This document shows positions 7,086 to 13,878 of a stretch of 14,042 bases of DNA, piece by piece; the first letter of the stretch is position 1, and each line of letters begins with the position of its first letter. Below the pieces are notes generated by a model. The model saw only the letters and a list, made by a program, of their open reading frames with translations, had not been told where the DNA came from and did no database searches. The stretch is taken from positions 1 through 14,042 of the forward strand of contig SDWK01000681.1 in assembly GCA_004195335.1 (NCBI GenBank), written 5' to 3'. This DNA comes from Shewanella sp. (GTDB taxonomy: Bacteria > Pseudomonadota > Gammaproteobacteria > Enterobacterales > Shewanellaceae). The translations under genes and the position numbers were made by a program.

Positions 7086-7120
7086 GGATAAAATAAAACG
7101 GCTAATCAAATGATTAACCG
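7086..7120 (-). terminator. Intrinsic terminator between DUF350 and the spermidine-synthase-like gene
   Basis: On the - strand a 9-bp stem (7099-7107 with 7112-7120, one G-U) closes on a 4-nt loop and is followed by TTTTATTTTATCC. It begins 30 bp after the DUF350 stop. On the + strand the stem has a C-A mismatch and a poorer tail, so it acts on - strand RNA. I see no obvious promoter in the remaining gap, so partial termination with read-through is possible. Confidence 0.72.
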
Positions 7121-7150
7121 AATTTTATGTGTTATTACAAAAGTACTGGG

Positions 7151-8050
7151 CTAGTACATCAGGCTCGTTAGGATAAGAGCTACAGCGACACTAATTGCCA
7201 GCTCTACGGTAGCGATACCAATATTGTGTTGCTGCTCGACTTCCTGAGCTAAATGGATTCCCGATAACACCAACTTTTTCACTATCTTAATCAGCACTGA
7301 AAGTGCAACTAGCATGATCACCGAGAAGATTAACCAGCCAACAAGGTTAGCAATATAGGCTTCCGGGTTATAGATGATGAAGTGGCTGGCAGCATTAAAA
7401 CTCAAAGCCATGGCTAACATATAGCCGCTATGGCGAATTGCGACTGCGGTGTGGCCTTGAACTAGCGCATCTTGCATCGAAGCATCTTGGTTTCGCTTAG
7501 CATAACGGTACTCACGAAAGCGAGTTAATAGCACTAGCATTAACTGAGAGATTGCAAAGGCACTGAAGATGGCAATAAAGGTGTCAACGGTCAGATCTTC
7601 TGCCCAGATAAGTACTGAGCGAATGATGATGGCGGTAGCAATTGCAGCACTCGCATCAACGATAGCCACTGAGATATTACCTTTGAGGATCTGCTCATTT
7701 TTATTGAACTCATTAAGGGCAATTTTATCGTGTAGATATCGACCCAGTTTAATTAGGATTAACCCAAATAAACCATAAGCACTCATGCCAATCGCTTCGA
7801 AGATATAAGAATCAGCAGCCTCACCTGAAATTGCGCCAGTGAGCACAATGCCTAGGCCAGCAATTGCCCCAGCAGTGCTTATCCCGAAGGCAAAATTATC
7901 TTTCTCTGCCAGTTCGACACGGCTATCAACATTCGCAGTCCAGCCTTGAAGGTAACGCATTAAGGTTAAAAGAATAATGGCAATAGTCAGATCGATCACT
8001 AAGATAATGGCGAGATCTGTTGTGATGCCGAAGTTTTGAAAAAATGTCAT
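7151..8050 (-). CDS. yjfL: Duplicated DUF350 inner-membrane protein (YjfL family)
   Basis: This integral membrane protein has about eight helices (roughly 11-33, 52-73, 84-103, 124-148, 156-176, 201-221, 233-258, 275-298). Single DUF350 proteins such as E. coli YjfL have about 130 residues; this one has 299 and contains two DUF350 domains in tandem. A recurrent unit (polar residue, N/H, small residues, A-I, then a long hydrophobic helix) appears four times, at DNFAFGIS (51-58), GNISVAIV (124-131), GHTAVAIR (199-206) and HNIGIATVE (275-283). The molecular function of DUF350 is unknown. The start follows AAGGA and lies 13 bp after the lipoprotein stop, so the two genes are almost certainly co-transcribed. 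A terminator-like hairpin follows. In E. coli yjfL is downstream of yjfK; here it is upstream of the set. Confidence 0.87.
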   Translation of the reverse strand: MTFFQNFGITTDLAIILVIDLTIAIILLTLMRYLQGWTANVDSRVELAEKDNFAFGISTAGAIAGLGIVLTGAISGEAADSYIFEAIGMSAYGLFGLILIKLGRYLHDKIALNEFNKNEQILKGNISVAIVDASAAIATAIIIRSVLIWAEDLTVDTFIAIFSAFAISQLMLVLLTRFREYRYAKRNQDASMQDALVQGHTAVAIRHSGYMLAMALSFNAASHFIIYNPEAYIANLVGWLIFSVIMLVALSVLIKIVKKLVLSGIHLAQEVEQQHNIGIATVELAISVAVALILTSLMY

Positions 8051-8063
8051 GGTATTTCCTTAT

Positions 8064-9023
8064 CTATTTGCCTCGGCGTACACCGCGAGTAGTGCGACTG
8101 TTAGAATTGCGGAAGTTGCTGTTCTTAGAGTAATTAGAACGGAACTTGCTGCCACTTTTACTGGGAGTGCCTGTCGAGCTCGCCTTGGGTGTACTCGTGC
8201 TTTGACGCGATAAGCTTGTTGAGCCTGTGCGTGATTTTGCATAGGGGCTGTCGAATTTTTTCCCCTGTGAGTTGAACTGTTTCTTGGTTCGCTCGAAGGT
8301 TTTGTTCTGTGCACTCGCCTGTTTCGGTGAGGTGTAACGGTAACGCCCTACATCATTGTAGTAACTGTAGTTTCTTCGGCTGGACCAGCGATCGTAGCCG
8401 ATAGGGCCGCGCATCACATTGGAGAACATGGAATACATGCCGTACCAGGCCCAGAAAGACGTACCATTTGAGCCTGTTTGCCAGTTGCCATAGCCCGGGT
8501 TACCGACTAATTGACTACCCGCACCCAAATCTTCGGCACCATTGGCGAGAGCCGCAGCCTCACGACTGATGGAGTTGACTCGGCCCAAGGCGCCTTTAGA
8601 CATGTCTGCAACGACATTCAGTGGATCGGAAAGCATATCGTTATACAAGCTAGGATCGGCGGCTTGATAGATATTTTCAGCTTCAGCTAATTGCTGATCT
8701 AGACTGACATAGTTCTTGGCATCGCCCACCTCTTTATAACGACGCACCAAGGAGGTGAACATAGGCCCTTTAGTGGTCGCGTCTTTAGCGAGTTCATTGA
8801 GTAGCGGAGCCATATCGGTTTGCTGCTTGGCTAAAATACTGGTGTATTGTTTTAGCAAGGTGGCATTACGGATCTGACCATTATCGAGCATTTGGCTAAG
8901 GGAATCGATTCTCTGCCCGGCTAATTGCTGAAATTGAGCAATGCGTTCGGGCCTGTCATCGCCACAACCCACTAAGGTTAATAGCAATGTAAGAGTGAGA
9001 ACACGTATGAACATCGCTGCCAT
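8064..9023 (-). CDS. Putative lipoprotein with basic Ser/Asn-rich tail, family not recognised
   Basis: Residues 1-20 form a lipoprotein signal ending in the lipobox LVGC, with the lipidated Cys at 20. The following GDD has Asp at +3 rather than +2, so outer-membrane sorting is plausible. Residues 21-165 are predicted helical and mostly polar. A distinctive aromatic/glycine stretch (TSFWAWYGMYSMFSNVMRG, 188-206) follows, then a Tyr/Arg-rich part (210-230). The last 90 residues are low-complexity, strongly basic and rich in Ser, Asn, Thr and Lys, ending RTTRGVRRGK. I do not recognise the family. E. coli yjf clusters carry a DUF1190 lipoprotein (YjfM), also with a low-complexity tail, so this could be a functional counterpart, but I see no convincing homology. 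The ATG at 9023 follows GGAG at good spacing; an ATG three codons later is less well placed. It heads the - strand block. An 84-codon frame overlapping its 3' end is a shadow of the biased tail. Confidence 0.82.
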   Translation of the reverse strand: MAAMFIRVLTLTLLLTLVGCGDDRPERIAQFQQLAGQRIDSLSQMLDNGQIRNATLLKQYTSILAKQQTDMAPLLNELAKDATTKGPMFTSLVRRYKEVGDAKNYVSLDQQLAEAENIYQAADPSLYNDMLSDPLNVVADMSKGALGRVNSISREAAALANGAEDLGAGSQLVGNPGYGNWQTGSNGTSFWAWYGMYSMFSNVMRGPIGYDRWSSRRNYSYYNDVGRYRYTSPKQASAQNKTFERTKKQFNSQGKKFDSPYAKSRTGSTSLSRQSTSTPKASSTGTPSKSGSKFRSNYSKNSNFRNSNSRTTRGVRRGK

Positions 9024-9049
9024 GTTTTCTCCATTTATATTTGGTAGAG

Positions 9050-9118
9050 GCTGATAAAATATAATCAGCTTAGTATTTCATTAGGTTATAGTAACCCTTA
9101 CTTTGAAATAAAAAGTAA
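9050..9118. promoter_or_regulatory. Cluster of three dyads upstream of the lipoprotein gene
   Basis: Three inverted repeats lie within 70 bp: GCTGAT/ATCAGC (9050-9055, 9064-9069; 8-nt spacer), GGTTA/TAACC (9084-9088, 9092-9096) and TTACTTT/AAAGTAA (9098-9104, 9112-9118; 7-nt spacer). They occupy the expected promoter and leader of the - strand lipoprotein-DUF350 unit. I could not fix a -35/-10 pair with confidence, so they are listed as a candidate control region only. Confidence 0.4.
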
Positions 9119-9174
9119 TCTTTTTTTGTTTAAACTCAGTTCGGTGATGAGATTAAATCTGGTTCGTTATATTA

Positions 9175-9446
9175 GTTATACCAGTCTCATTAAATATGTT
9201 ATCAATTCAGAGTCACTCAGACTTTTAAATTCAAGGCGTATTGGTGAGAGAATGGTTATTCCCTTGTAAGTCAATGCAACGCAGAAGTGGAAAGTCTGAG
9301 AGACTCCCACAGGGCGGGTTTCAAAGCCCTGCATGCTACGTTCGATGCTTTTGATATAGAATAACTATGATCTTCAATCATCCGCCTTGCCTTCAGCGCT
9401 TTGAATTCCCGCTGAATGAACAGATATTCGATGAAATTGGTATTAC
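9175..9446. mobile_element. MITE-like non-autonomous element, about 272 bp
   Basis: The two ends are imperfect terminal inverted repeats: 9175-9200 and the reverse complement of 9421-9446 agree at 19 of 26 positions (shared core ATACCA, then TCAT, then AATAT). Inside is a second inverted pair, 9210-9225 with 9291-9306 (15 of 16 positions), plus a hairpin CAGGGC/GCCCTG (9310-9315, 9326-9331). There is no open reading frame of note and no clear target-site duplication. It fills most of the 9024-9493 intergenic region and ends 4 bp before the glnE-proximal palindrome. The ends resemble repeats I recall from Shewanella intergenic regions; a genome-wide search would settle copy number. Confidence 0.65.
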
Positions 9447-9450
9447 AACC

Positions 9451-9467
9451 AAGACATAATATGTCTT
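9451..9467. promoter_or_regulatory. Palindromic operator upstream of glnE
   Basis: AAGACATAATATGTCTT is a perfect 17-bp palindrome with 8-bp arms. Its central 13 bases are identical to the sites at the yjfI promoter. It lies 47 bp before the chosen glnE ATG. The surrounding AT-rich sequence could hold a promoter (TTACAA at 9443-9448, TTAATT or GATAAT downstream), but none has good spacing and consensus together. Confidence 0.68.
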
Positions 9468-9514
9468 AATTGATAATAAGTCGATTGCCATAATTGTTAG
9501 GGATTATTACTACC

Positions 9515-12379
9515 ATGGAAAATATCAGTAACAAGCCGTTACCCGCCATTATCACTGACGTTGCGGATCGTTACTGGCAGAGGTTAAATGAAGCGTGGCC
9601 TGAACTTTCGACGTCAATAGACAAGCAATGCAGTGATGAGTTGTATCGGATCATGGGGTTGAGTGATTTTATCGCGGAGCAATTATGCCGACATCCTGAC
9701 TGGATCCCCGCCCTGTTTGATGGCCAATTAGACAGGGTTGAAAGGATCAGTTTCGATAAAGAGCTGCATGAACTCCTGGAGCCTTGCCGCAGCGAAGATG
9801 AAGCGAAAGCCATTTTAAGACGCTACCGAAATCGGTTGATGGTGCGACTGGCCTGGCGAGACTTTTTCGGTTATGCGAGCCTGGAGGATTCACTGCTCGA
9901 TCTATCCGCCTTGGCCGAGGCGCTGATTATTGCCGGTCGTGACTGGCTTTATCGTGAGCTCTGTCAGCAATACGGAACACCTTGTGATAATGAGGGGAAT
10001 CCTCAGCCTTTGATGGTTATCGGGATGGGCAAGCTGGGAGGACGTGAACTCAATTTTTCTTCAGATATCGATCTTATCTTTGCCTTTCCTGAGCACGGAG
10101 AGACACAAGGTGGCCGCCGCGCCATAGATAACCAGCAGTTCTTTATTCGAATGGGCCAGCGTCTGGTGAACCTACTCCATCAGGTTACCGTGGATGGTTT
10201 TGTCTACCGTGTCGATATGCGCCTTCGCCCTTATGGAGAGAGTGGACCTCTGGTGGTCAGTTTTAGCGCTCTGGAAGATTACTATCAGGAGCAAGGCCGC
10301 GACTGGGAGCGTTATGCCATGGTTAAGGCTCGTGCGCTGGGCCCATGGACGGCATTTTCTGATGAGCTGCACTCCATGTTGAGGCCGTTTGTTTATCGCC
10401 GCTATATCGATTTTTCGGCTATCGAGTCCCTGCGCAAAATGAAGCAGTTAATCACTCAAGAGGTCAGGCGACGTAAACTTACCGATAATATAAAGCTCGG
10501 CGCCGGTGGGATACGGGAAGTCGAATTTGTGGTGCAGAGTTTCCAACTTATCCGGGGAGGACGGGAGCCTTCGCTGCGTCAGCAAAGTTTATTCGCCGCT
10601 ATCAATACCCTGTATACCTTAGGGCAGCTTGAATATTTGGCTGTCGATGATCTCAAGCAGAGTTATCTGTTATTGCGACGAGTGGAAAATTTACTTCAAG
10701 CCATCGGTGATAAACAAACACAGACATTGCCCGATAATGGCCTGGATTGGTATCGATTGTGCCACTGTATGGGGATGGCATCTGAGGCCGAGCTGAGAAC
10801 GCATATCGAGTCTGCAATGAGTAAAATTCATCGCCACTTTAATGATACGGTCGGTGGTAATGAGCAGGATGAGCCGTCTCAATTGTGGACTTTGCAGCTG
10901 TGGAGCGTGCAGGATGATGAGGATGCACAAGCGCTCATTAGCGAGCAGTCTATCGACGATCCGGATCTTTGGCCCATGCTTAAATCATGGCGTGATAGCA
11001 TTGCTAAACGTTCCATTGGACCCCGTGGCCGGGATACCTTAGATAAGTTGATGCCCTGGCTCTTGCGTGAGTTAACACCGCTGGTATCTCCTTCTAAAGC
11101 CTTTGCGCCCGTGTCTAAGGTACTAGATCAGATTCTGACCCGTACCACCTATCTTGAACTCTTGTATGAGAATCCCGGCGCTCGTCAACAGCTGGTGAGT
11201 TTATGTTGTGCCAGCCCCTGGATTTCGACTCAGCTGGCAAAATTTCCCATGTTGCTCGATGAGTTGATCGATCCGGCTCAACTTTATGATACAACCTCAT
11301 TAGATGACTACAGCAGCGAGTTGCGTCAGTACCTGTTGCGAGTACCTGAAGAGGATATGGAGCAGCAGATGGAGGGGCTGAGACAGTTTAAACTATCGCA
11401 GCAATTGAAAATTGCTGCGGCTGACGTGACCGGGGTATTACCTGTGAGTCAGGTGAGCGAACATCTGACCTTGCTGGCAGAAGCGATAATTGAGCAAGTG
11501 GTGATGCAAGCCTGGTTACAGGTCAGCTCCCGCCATGGCGTTCCTACTCATCTTGACGAGGGGGATATGGGGTTTGCCGTTATCGGCTATGGTAAGGCCG
11601 GTGGGATTGAGCTGGGTTATGGCTCAGATCTTGATTTGGTATTTTTACACAGTTACTCCCGCGAACGTTTTCCTGAGCATACAGAGACTAATGGTGATCG
11701 TCCGATAGAGGCTGGCCATTTTTATCTCAAGTTGGCGCAAAGGATTTTACACCTGTTTTCAACCCGAACGACCTCGGGTGAGCTTTATGAAGTCGATATG
11801 CGTCTTCGCCCCTCCGGTGCATCGGGCCTACTCGTGAGTGAGATAGAGAACTTCGGTCAGTATCAGCGTGACGAGGCATGGACATGGGAGCATCAAGCCT
11901 TAGTTAGAGCCCGATTTATGTTTGGAGATAATGCGTTATCCAGTCGTTTTAGCACCTTGCGCTCTGATGTTTTACAGCTGCATAGAGAGAAGAGCGCTTT
12001 GGCTCAAGCGGTGAGAGATATGCGTTTGAAGATGCGTGATCACCTGCTTAAGGTGAGCCCTGATATGTTCGATCTTAAACAGAGTGCCGGCGGGATTGCA
12101 GATATTGAATTTATTGCTCAATATCTGGTGTTAGCCAATGCACATGAACACAGTGAGCTCTGTACTTGGTCTGATAACATCCGAATATTTTCAACGCTCG
12201 GCGAGTTAGCCCTGTTGCCTCATAATGACGCTCAGGAGTTAATTCAAGCTTATCTATTTTTGCGTGATGAAAACCACAGGCTGACATTGCAACAAAGGCC
12301 CGGGCAGCTAGCCGCGGCACAGGTAGATCAATATGCACAGCGGGTGACAGAAATTTATCAAAACGTGCTCGATTTCTAG
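9515..12379 (+). CDS. glnE: Bifunctional glutamine synthetase adenylyltransferase/deadenylase
   Basis: GlnE attaches AMP to, and removes it from, the conserved tyrosine of glutamine synthetase GlnA, under control of PII and glutamine, and so tunes nitrogen assimilation. The 954 residues (E. coli 946) contain both nucleotidyltransferase domains. The N-terminal deadenylase has GMGKLGG and SSDIDLIF (170-189; metal ligands D184 and D186). The C-terminal adenylyltransferase has GYGKAGG and GSDLDLVF (D705, D707). Each is followed by a second conserved segment, [14 protein letters not shown] and [14 protein letters not shown]. The C-terminus is complete. I chose the ATG at 9515; it has AGGG upstream at a rather long distance. 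An in-frame TTG at 9494 would add seven residues and has no ribosome-binding site. A palindrome shared with the yjfI promoter lies upstream. In E. coli ygiF precedes glnE and hldE follows; neither neighbour is adjacent here. Confidence 0.97.
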   Translation: MENISNKPLPAIITDVADRYWQRLNEAWPELSTSIDKQCSDELYRIMGLSDFIAEQLCRHPDWIPALFDGQLDRVERISFDKELHELLEPCRSEDEAKAILRRYRNRLMVRLAWRDFFGYASLEDSLLDLSALAEALIIAGRDWLYRELCQQYGTPCDNEGNPQPLMVIGMGKLGGRELNFSSDIDLIFAFPEHGETQGGRRAIDNQQFFIRMGQRLVNLLHQVTVDGFVYRVDMRLRPYGESGPLVVSFSALEDYYQEQGRDWERYAMVKARALGPWTAFSDELHSMLRPFVYRRYIDFSAIESLRKMKQLITQEVRRRKLTDNIKLGAGGIREVEFVVQSFQLIRGGREPSLRQQSLFAAINTLYTLGQLEYLAVDDLKQSYLLLRRVENLLQAIGDKQTQTLPDNGLDWYRLCHCMGMASEAELRTHIESAMSKIHRHFNDTVGGNEQDEPSQLWTLQLWSVQDDEDAQALISEQSIDDPDLWPMLKSWRDSIAKRSIGPRGRDTLDKLMPWLLRELTPLVSPSKAFAPVSKVLDQILTRTTYLELLYENPGARQQLVSLCCASPWISTQLAKFPMLLDELIDPAQLYDTTSLDDYSSELRQYLLRVPEEDMEQQMEGLRQFKLSQQLKIAAADVTGVLPVSQVSEHLTLLAEAIIEQVVMQAWLQVSSRHGVPTHLDEGDMGFAVIGYGKAGGIELGYGSDLDLVFLHSYSRERFPEHTETNGDRPIEAGHFYLKLAQRILHLFSTRTTSGELYEVDMRLRPSGASGLLVSEIENFGQYQRDEAWTWEHQALVRARFMFGDNALSSRFSTLRSDVLQLHREKSALAQAVRDMRLKMRDHLLKVSPDMFDLKQSAGGIADIEFIAQYLVLANAHEHSELCTWSDNIRIFSTLGELALLPHNDAQELIQAYLFLRDENHRLTLQQRPGQLAAAQVDQYAQRVTEIYQNVLDF

Positions 12380-12405
12380 CTATCCTATCGTTCGGTTAAC
12401 CTCTT

Positions 12406-12418
12406 ATTTACTGTAAAT
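12406..12418. promoter_or_regulatory. 13-bp palindrome downstream of glnE
   Basis: ATTTACTGTAAAT is a perfect palindrome with 6-bp arms, 27 bp after the glnE stop and about 190 bp before the outer-membrane gene. It may be an operator for the latter. No matching copy was seen elsewhere in the window and the regulator is unknown. Confidence 0.3.
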
Positions 12419-12452
12419 TATACTATTGAGGGGGAGAGTGTTAAGCCTTGAA

Positions 12453-12485
12453 CTTGTCGCAAACTGCAATGCAGTTTGTGGCAAG
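12453..12485. repeat. Long hairpin after glnE, palindromic element copy 2
   Basis: CTTGTCGCAAACTGC (12453-12467) pairs fully with GCAGTTTGTGGCAAG (12471-12485) around a 3-nt loop, with two G-U pairs. The tail AATTTGG is only mildly U-rich. It may end the glnE transcript, but its resemblance to the element at 9-43 (GCAAACYGCAAT, GTTTGTGRCA) suggests a dispersed intergenic repeat that also serves as a stop or stabiliser. Confidence 0.55.
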
Positions 12486-12551
12486 AATTTGGCGTTATAT
12501 TTGATCTTACTTCAGGCTCCTTCCTAAGCAGTTGATACTTATCGGCCGCAT

Positions 12552-12590
12552 ATTTGGTTGGCTCGACTATTGCTTGTTATTTAACCAAAT
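12552..12590 (+). promoter_or_regulatory. Possible leader hairpin before the outer-membrane gene
   Basis: ATTTGGTT (12552-12559) and AACCAAAT (12583-12590) are perfect 8-bp inverted arms with a 23-nt loop. The 3' arm ends just before the GAGGAG ribosome-binding site, so folding could affect translation, or the arms could be a split protein-binding site. Confidence 0.35.
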
Positions 12591-12610
12591 CCTTAGTTGA
12601 GGAGTGAGCA

Positions 12611-13393
12611 ATGAAGAGGCTCATCGATAATCCAAGCGACGCTAATATTCCATCGGCTCTCTCTATATTGAGTTTGCAATCCGTTTCCAACCCCAACGAG
12701 CTTAAAGGAGAGTTTGAAGCCTTAGGCTGTATATCTAAGCGGTGTTCATTCCCCTCAGCCTGGTTAACCCTACTGTTCTTCTTGTTGCTTTGTCATCACG
12801 TGTCAGCAAGTGAAATTTTTCAGCGCAGTAGCTATCGCTCTGAACAGCCAGTTACTCCAATGAGGGACTCTCGACTCGCCAATCTACTCGAGAGTGATTC
12901 GGTTCGCCAACTCATTAATGAGCTCAATGTGACCAGATTAGAAGATGGAGGGTTAACAAGTACACCCATATCACAGCTGAAAAAATTAGGTTGGCAGTTG
13001 AACTTAGATTACATCGAACTTGGGGGCATAGGTCGGGGTTATCAGGATATGGGGACGACTCAGGACTATCGCTATCGAGACCTGCTGAGTCAAGACAGCC
13101 GCTTATATTCAGGTTGGGGAGCAAGAGTCGGTTACCGATTCGAGCTCACCTCAGGGGTATCCGCATTAGTTAATATCGGTGCGATCAATTGGGAACAGGA
13201 GCCTGGCCTGTTACTTGACCCAGAGCAGAACCGGACTCAGACGGTTGATCCTGATGGAATATCACCCTATTTAGGAGTGGGGTTTAATTTTAAGGTGTCT
13301 CCCCAAACAGATATTCGCTTCGAATGGGATCATTTTGAACTTGATGAGCGCAGCTTTGAAGTCATTGGGCTTAAATTTGAGTATCGATTCTAA
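12611..13393 (+). CDS. OmpA-like outer-membrane beta-barrel protein with long N-terminal extension
   Basis: This is a predicted outer-membrane protein. The C-terminal half alternates polar and hydrophobic residues as in a small beta-barrel (WQLNLDYIELGGIG 128-141, SGWGARVGYRFEL 167-179, SALVNIGAINW 184-194, ISPYLGVGFNFKV 217-229, TDIRFEWDHFEL 233-244) and ends EVIGLKFEYRF with the terminal Phe expected by the Bam machinery. The secretion signal is internal: K43-R44, a hydrophobic core at 50-61, and likely cleavage after VSA (A66). About 42 residues thus precede a normal signal peptide. The ATG at 12611 has a strong GAGGAG, so the extension is probably translated; a TTG at 12674 is the only nearby later alternative I noted. 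Between signal and barrel is a polar helical segment (about 67-125). No close functional family is recognised. Confidence 0.8.
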   Translation: MKRLIDNPSDANIPSALSILSLQSVSNPNELKGEFEALGCISKRCSFPSAWLTLLFFLLLCHHVSASEIFQRSSYRSEQPVTPMRDSRLANLLESDSVRQLINELNVTRLEDGGLTSTPISQLKKLGWQLNLDYIELGGIGRGYQDMGTTQDYRYRDLLSQDSRLYSGWGARVGYRFELTSGVSALVNIGAINWEQEPGLLLDPEQNRTQTVDPDGISPYLGVGFNFKVSPQTDIRFEWDHFELDERSFEVIGLKFEYRF

Positions 13394-13457
13394 AGAGGGT
13401 CGCAAGGATTAAGAGAGAGCTGATACGAATTGTAGCATTAGTCTGAACCTATGACGT

Positions 13458-13485
13458 TTTACTGTATGGTGTTTTGCTTTATATT
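13458..13485 (+). promoter_or_regulatory. Sigma70-type promoter for the 118-residue gene
   Basis: TTTACT (13458-13463, 4/6 of the -35 consensus) and TATATT (13480-13485, 5/6 of the -10 consensus) are 16 bp apart. They lie 36 bp before the start codon of the small downstream gene. Confidence 0.45.
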
Positions 13486-13521
13486 GTCGAATATGTGTGG
13501 TGAAATTCTGAGGCTAAAGTA

Positions 13522-13878
13522 ATGATAATAAGTGGTATTAGTAATCCATCTCCTCAGAATGCCGCTCTGGCGGATAGTCAGAGGAATACTCAGGCTAACA
13601 TTCAAAACAATACTCAGGCTGGCATTCAAATAGATCCTGTTGGCCCCGCAACCAGTCAGGTATCCGAAGTGATAACCTCTCCCGCCGCATCAAGCGCAAA
13701 AGATGTCCCAGAAAAAGATGAGGCCGCTCAGTCCACAAGCGTAAAGTCTTTTGCTTATGGGGCTCTTGGCATGGATCATCCCGATAAAGTGGAACAGAAG
13801 CAAGATGACTCTTATACTGCCGGACAATACCTAAAAGCTGCCGCAACCTTAGGTAGTGTGATCGCCCTCTTCATATAA
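13522..13878 (+). CDS. Small hypothetical protein with disordered N-terminus and hydrophobic C-terminal end
   Basis: I do not recognise this 118-residue protein. Residues 1-75 are low-complexity, rich in Gln, Asn, Ser, Ala and Pro, and contain an 8-residue tandem repeat (NTQANIQN, NTQAGIQI; 22-37) encoded by a 24-bp DNA duplication. The last 43 residues look folded and conserved in style (SFAYGALGMDHPDKVEQ, 76-92; SYTAGQYLKAAATLGSVIALFI, 97-118), with a hydrophobic helix ending at the C-terminus. It has no signal peptide, so a tail-anchored or peripheral membrane location is possible. A GAGG 8 nt upstream and a promoter-like pair support the start. The neighbouring outer-membrane gene is 128 bp upstream and probably separately transcribed. 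Confidence 0.72.
   Translation: MIISGISNPSPQNAALADSQRNTQANIQNNTQAGIQIDPVGPATSQVSEVITSPAASSAKDVPEKDEAAQSTSVKSFAYGALGMDHPDKVEQKQDDSYTAGQYLKAAATLGSVIALFI
13585..13632 (+). repeat. 24-bp in-frame tandem duplication
   Basis: Two consecutive 24-bp units starting AATACTCAGGCT (13585 and 13609) differ at only three positions by eye. They encode the eight-residue repeat in the disordered part of the small gene. High nucleotide identity suggests a recent duplication by slippage. Confidence 0.8.

Noticed and set aside
8060..8314. 84-codon - strand frame within the lipoprotein gene
   Set aside because: It is an alternative frame over the compositionally biased basic tail; no independent start signal.
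10172..11300. Several short frames on both strands inside glnE
   Set aside because: They are shadows of an intact, highly conserved coding sequence and carry no start signals or domains.
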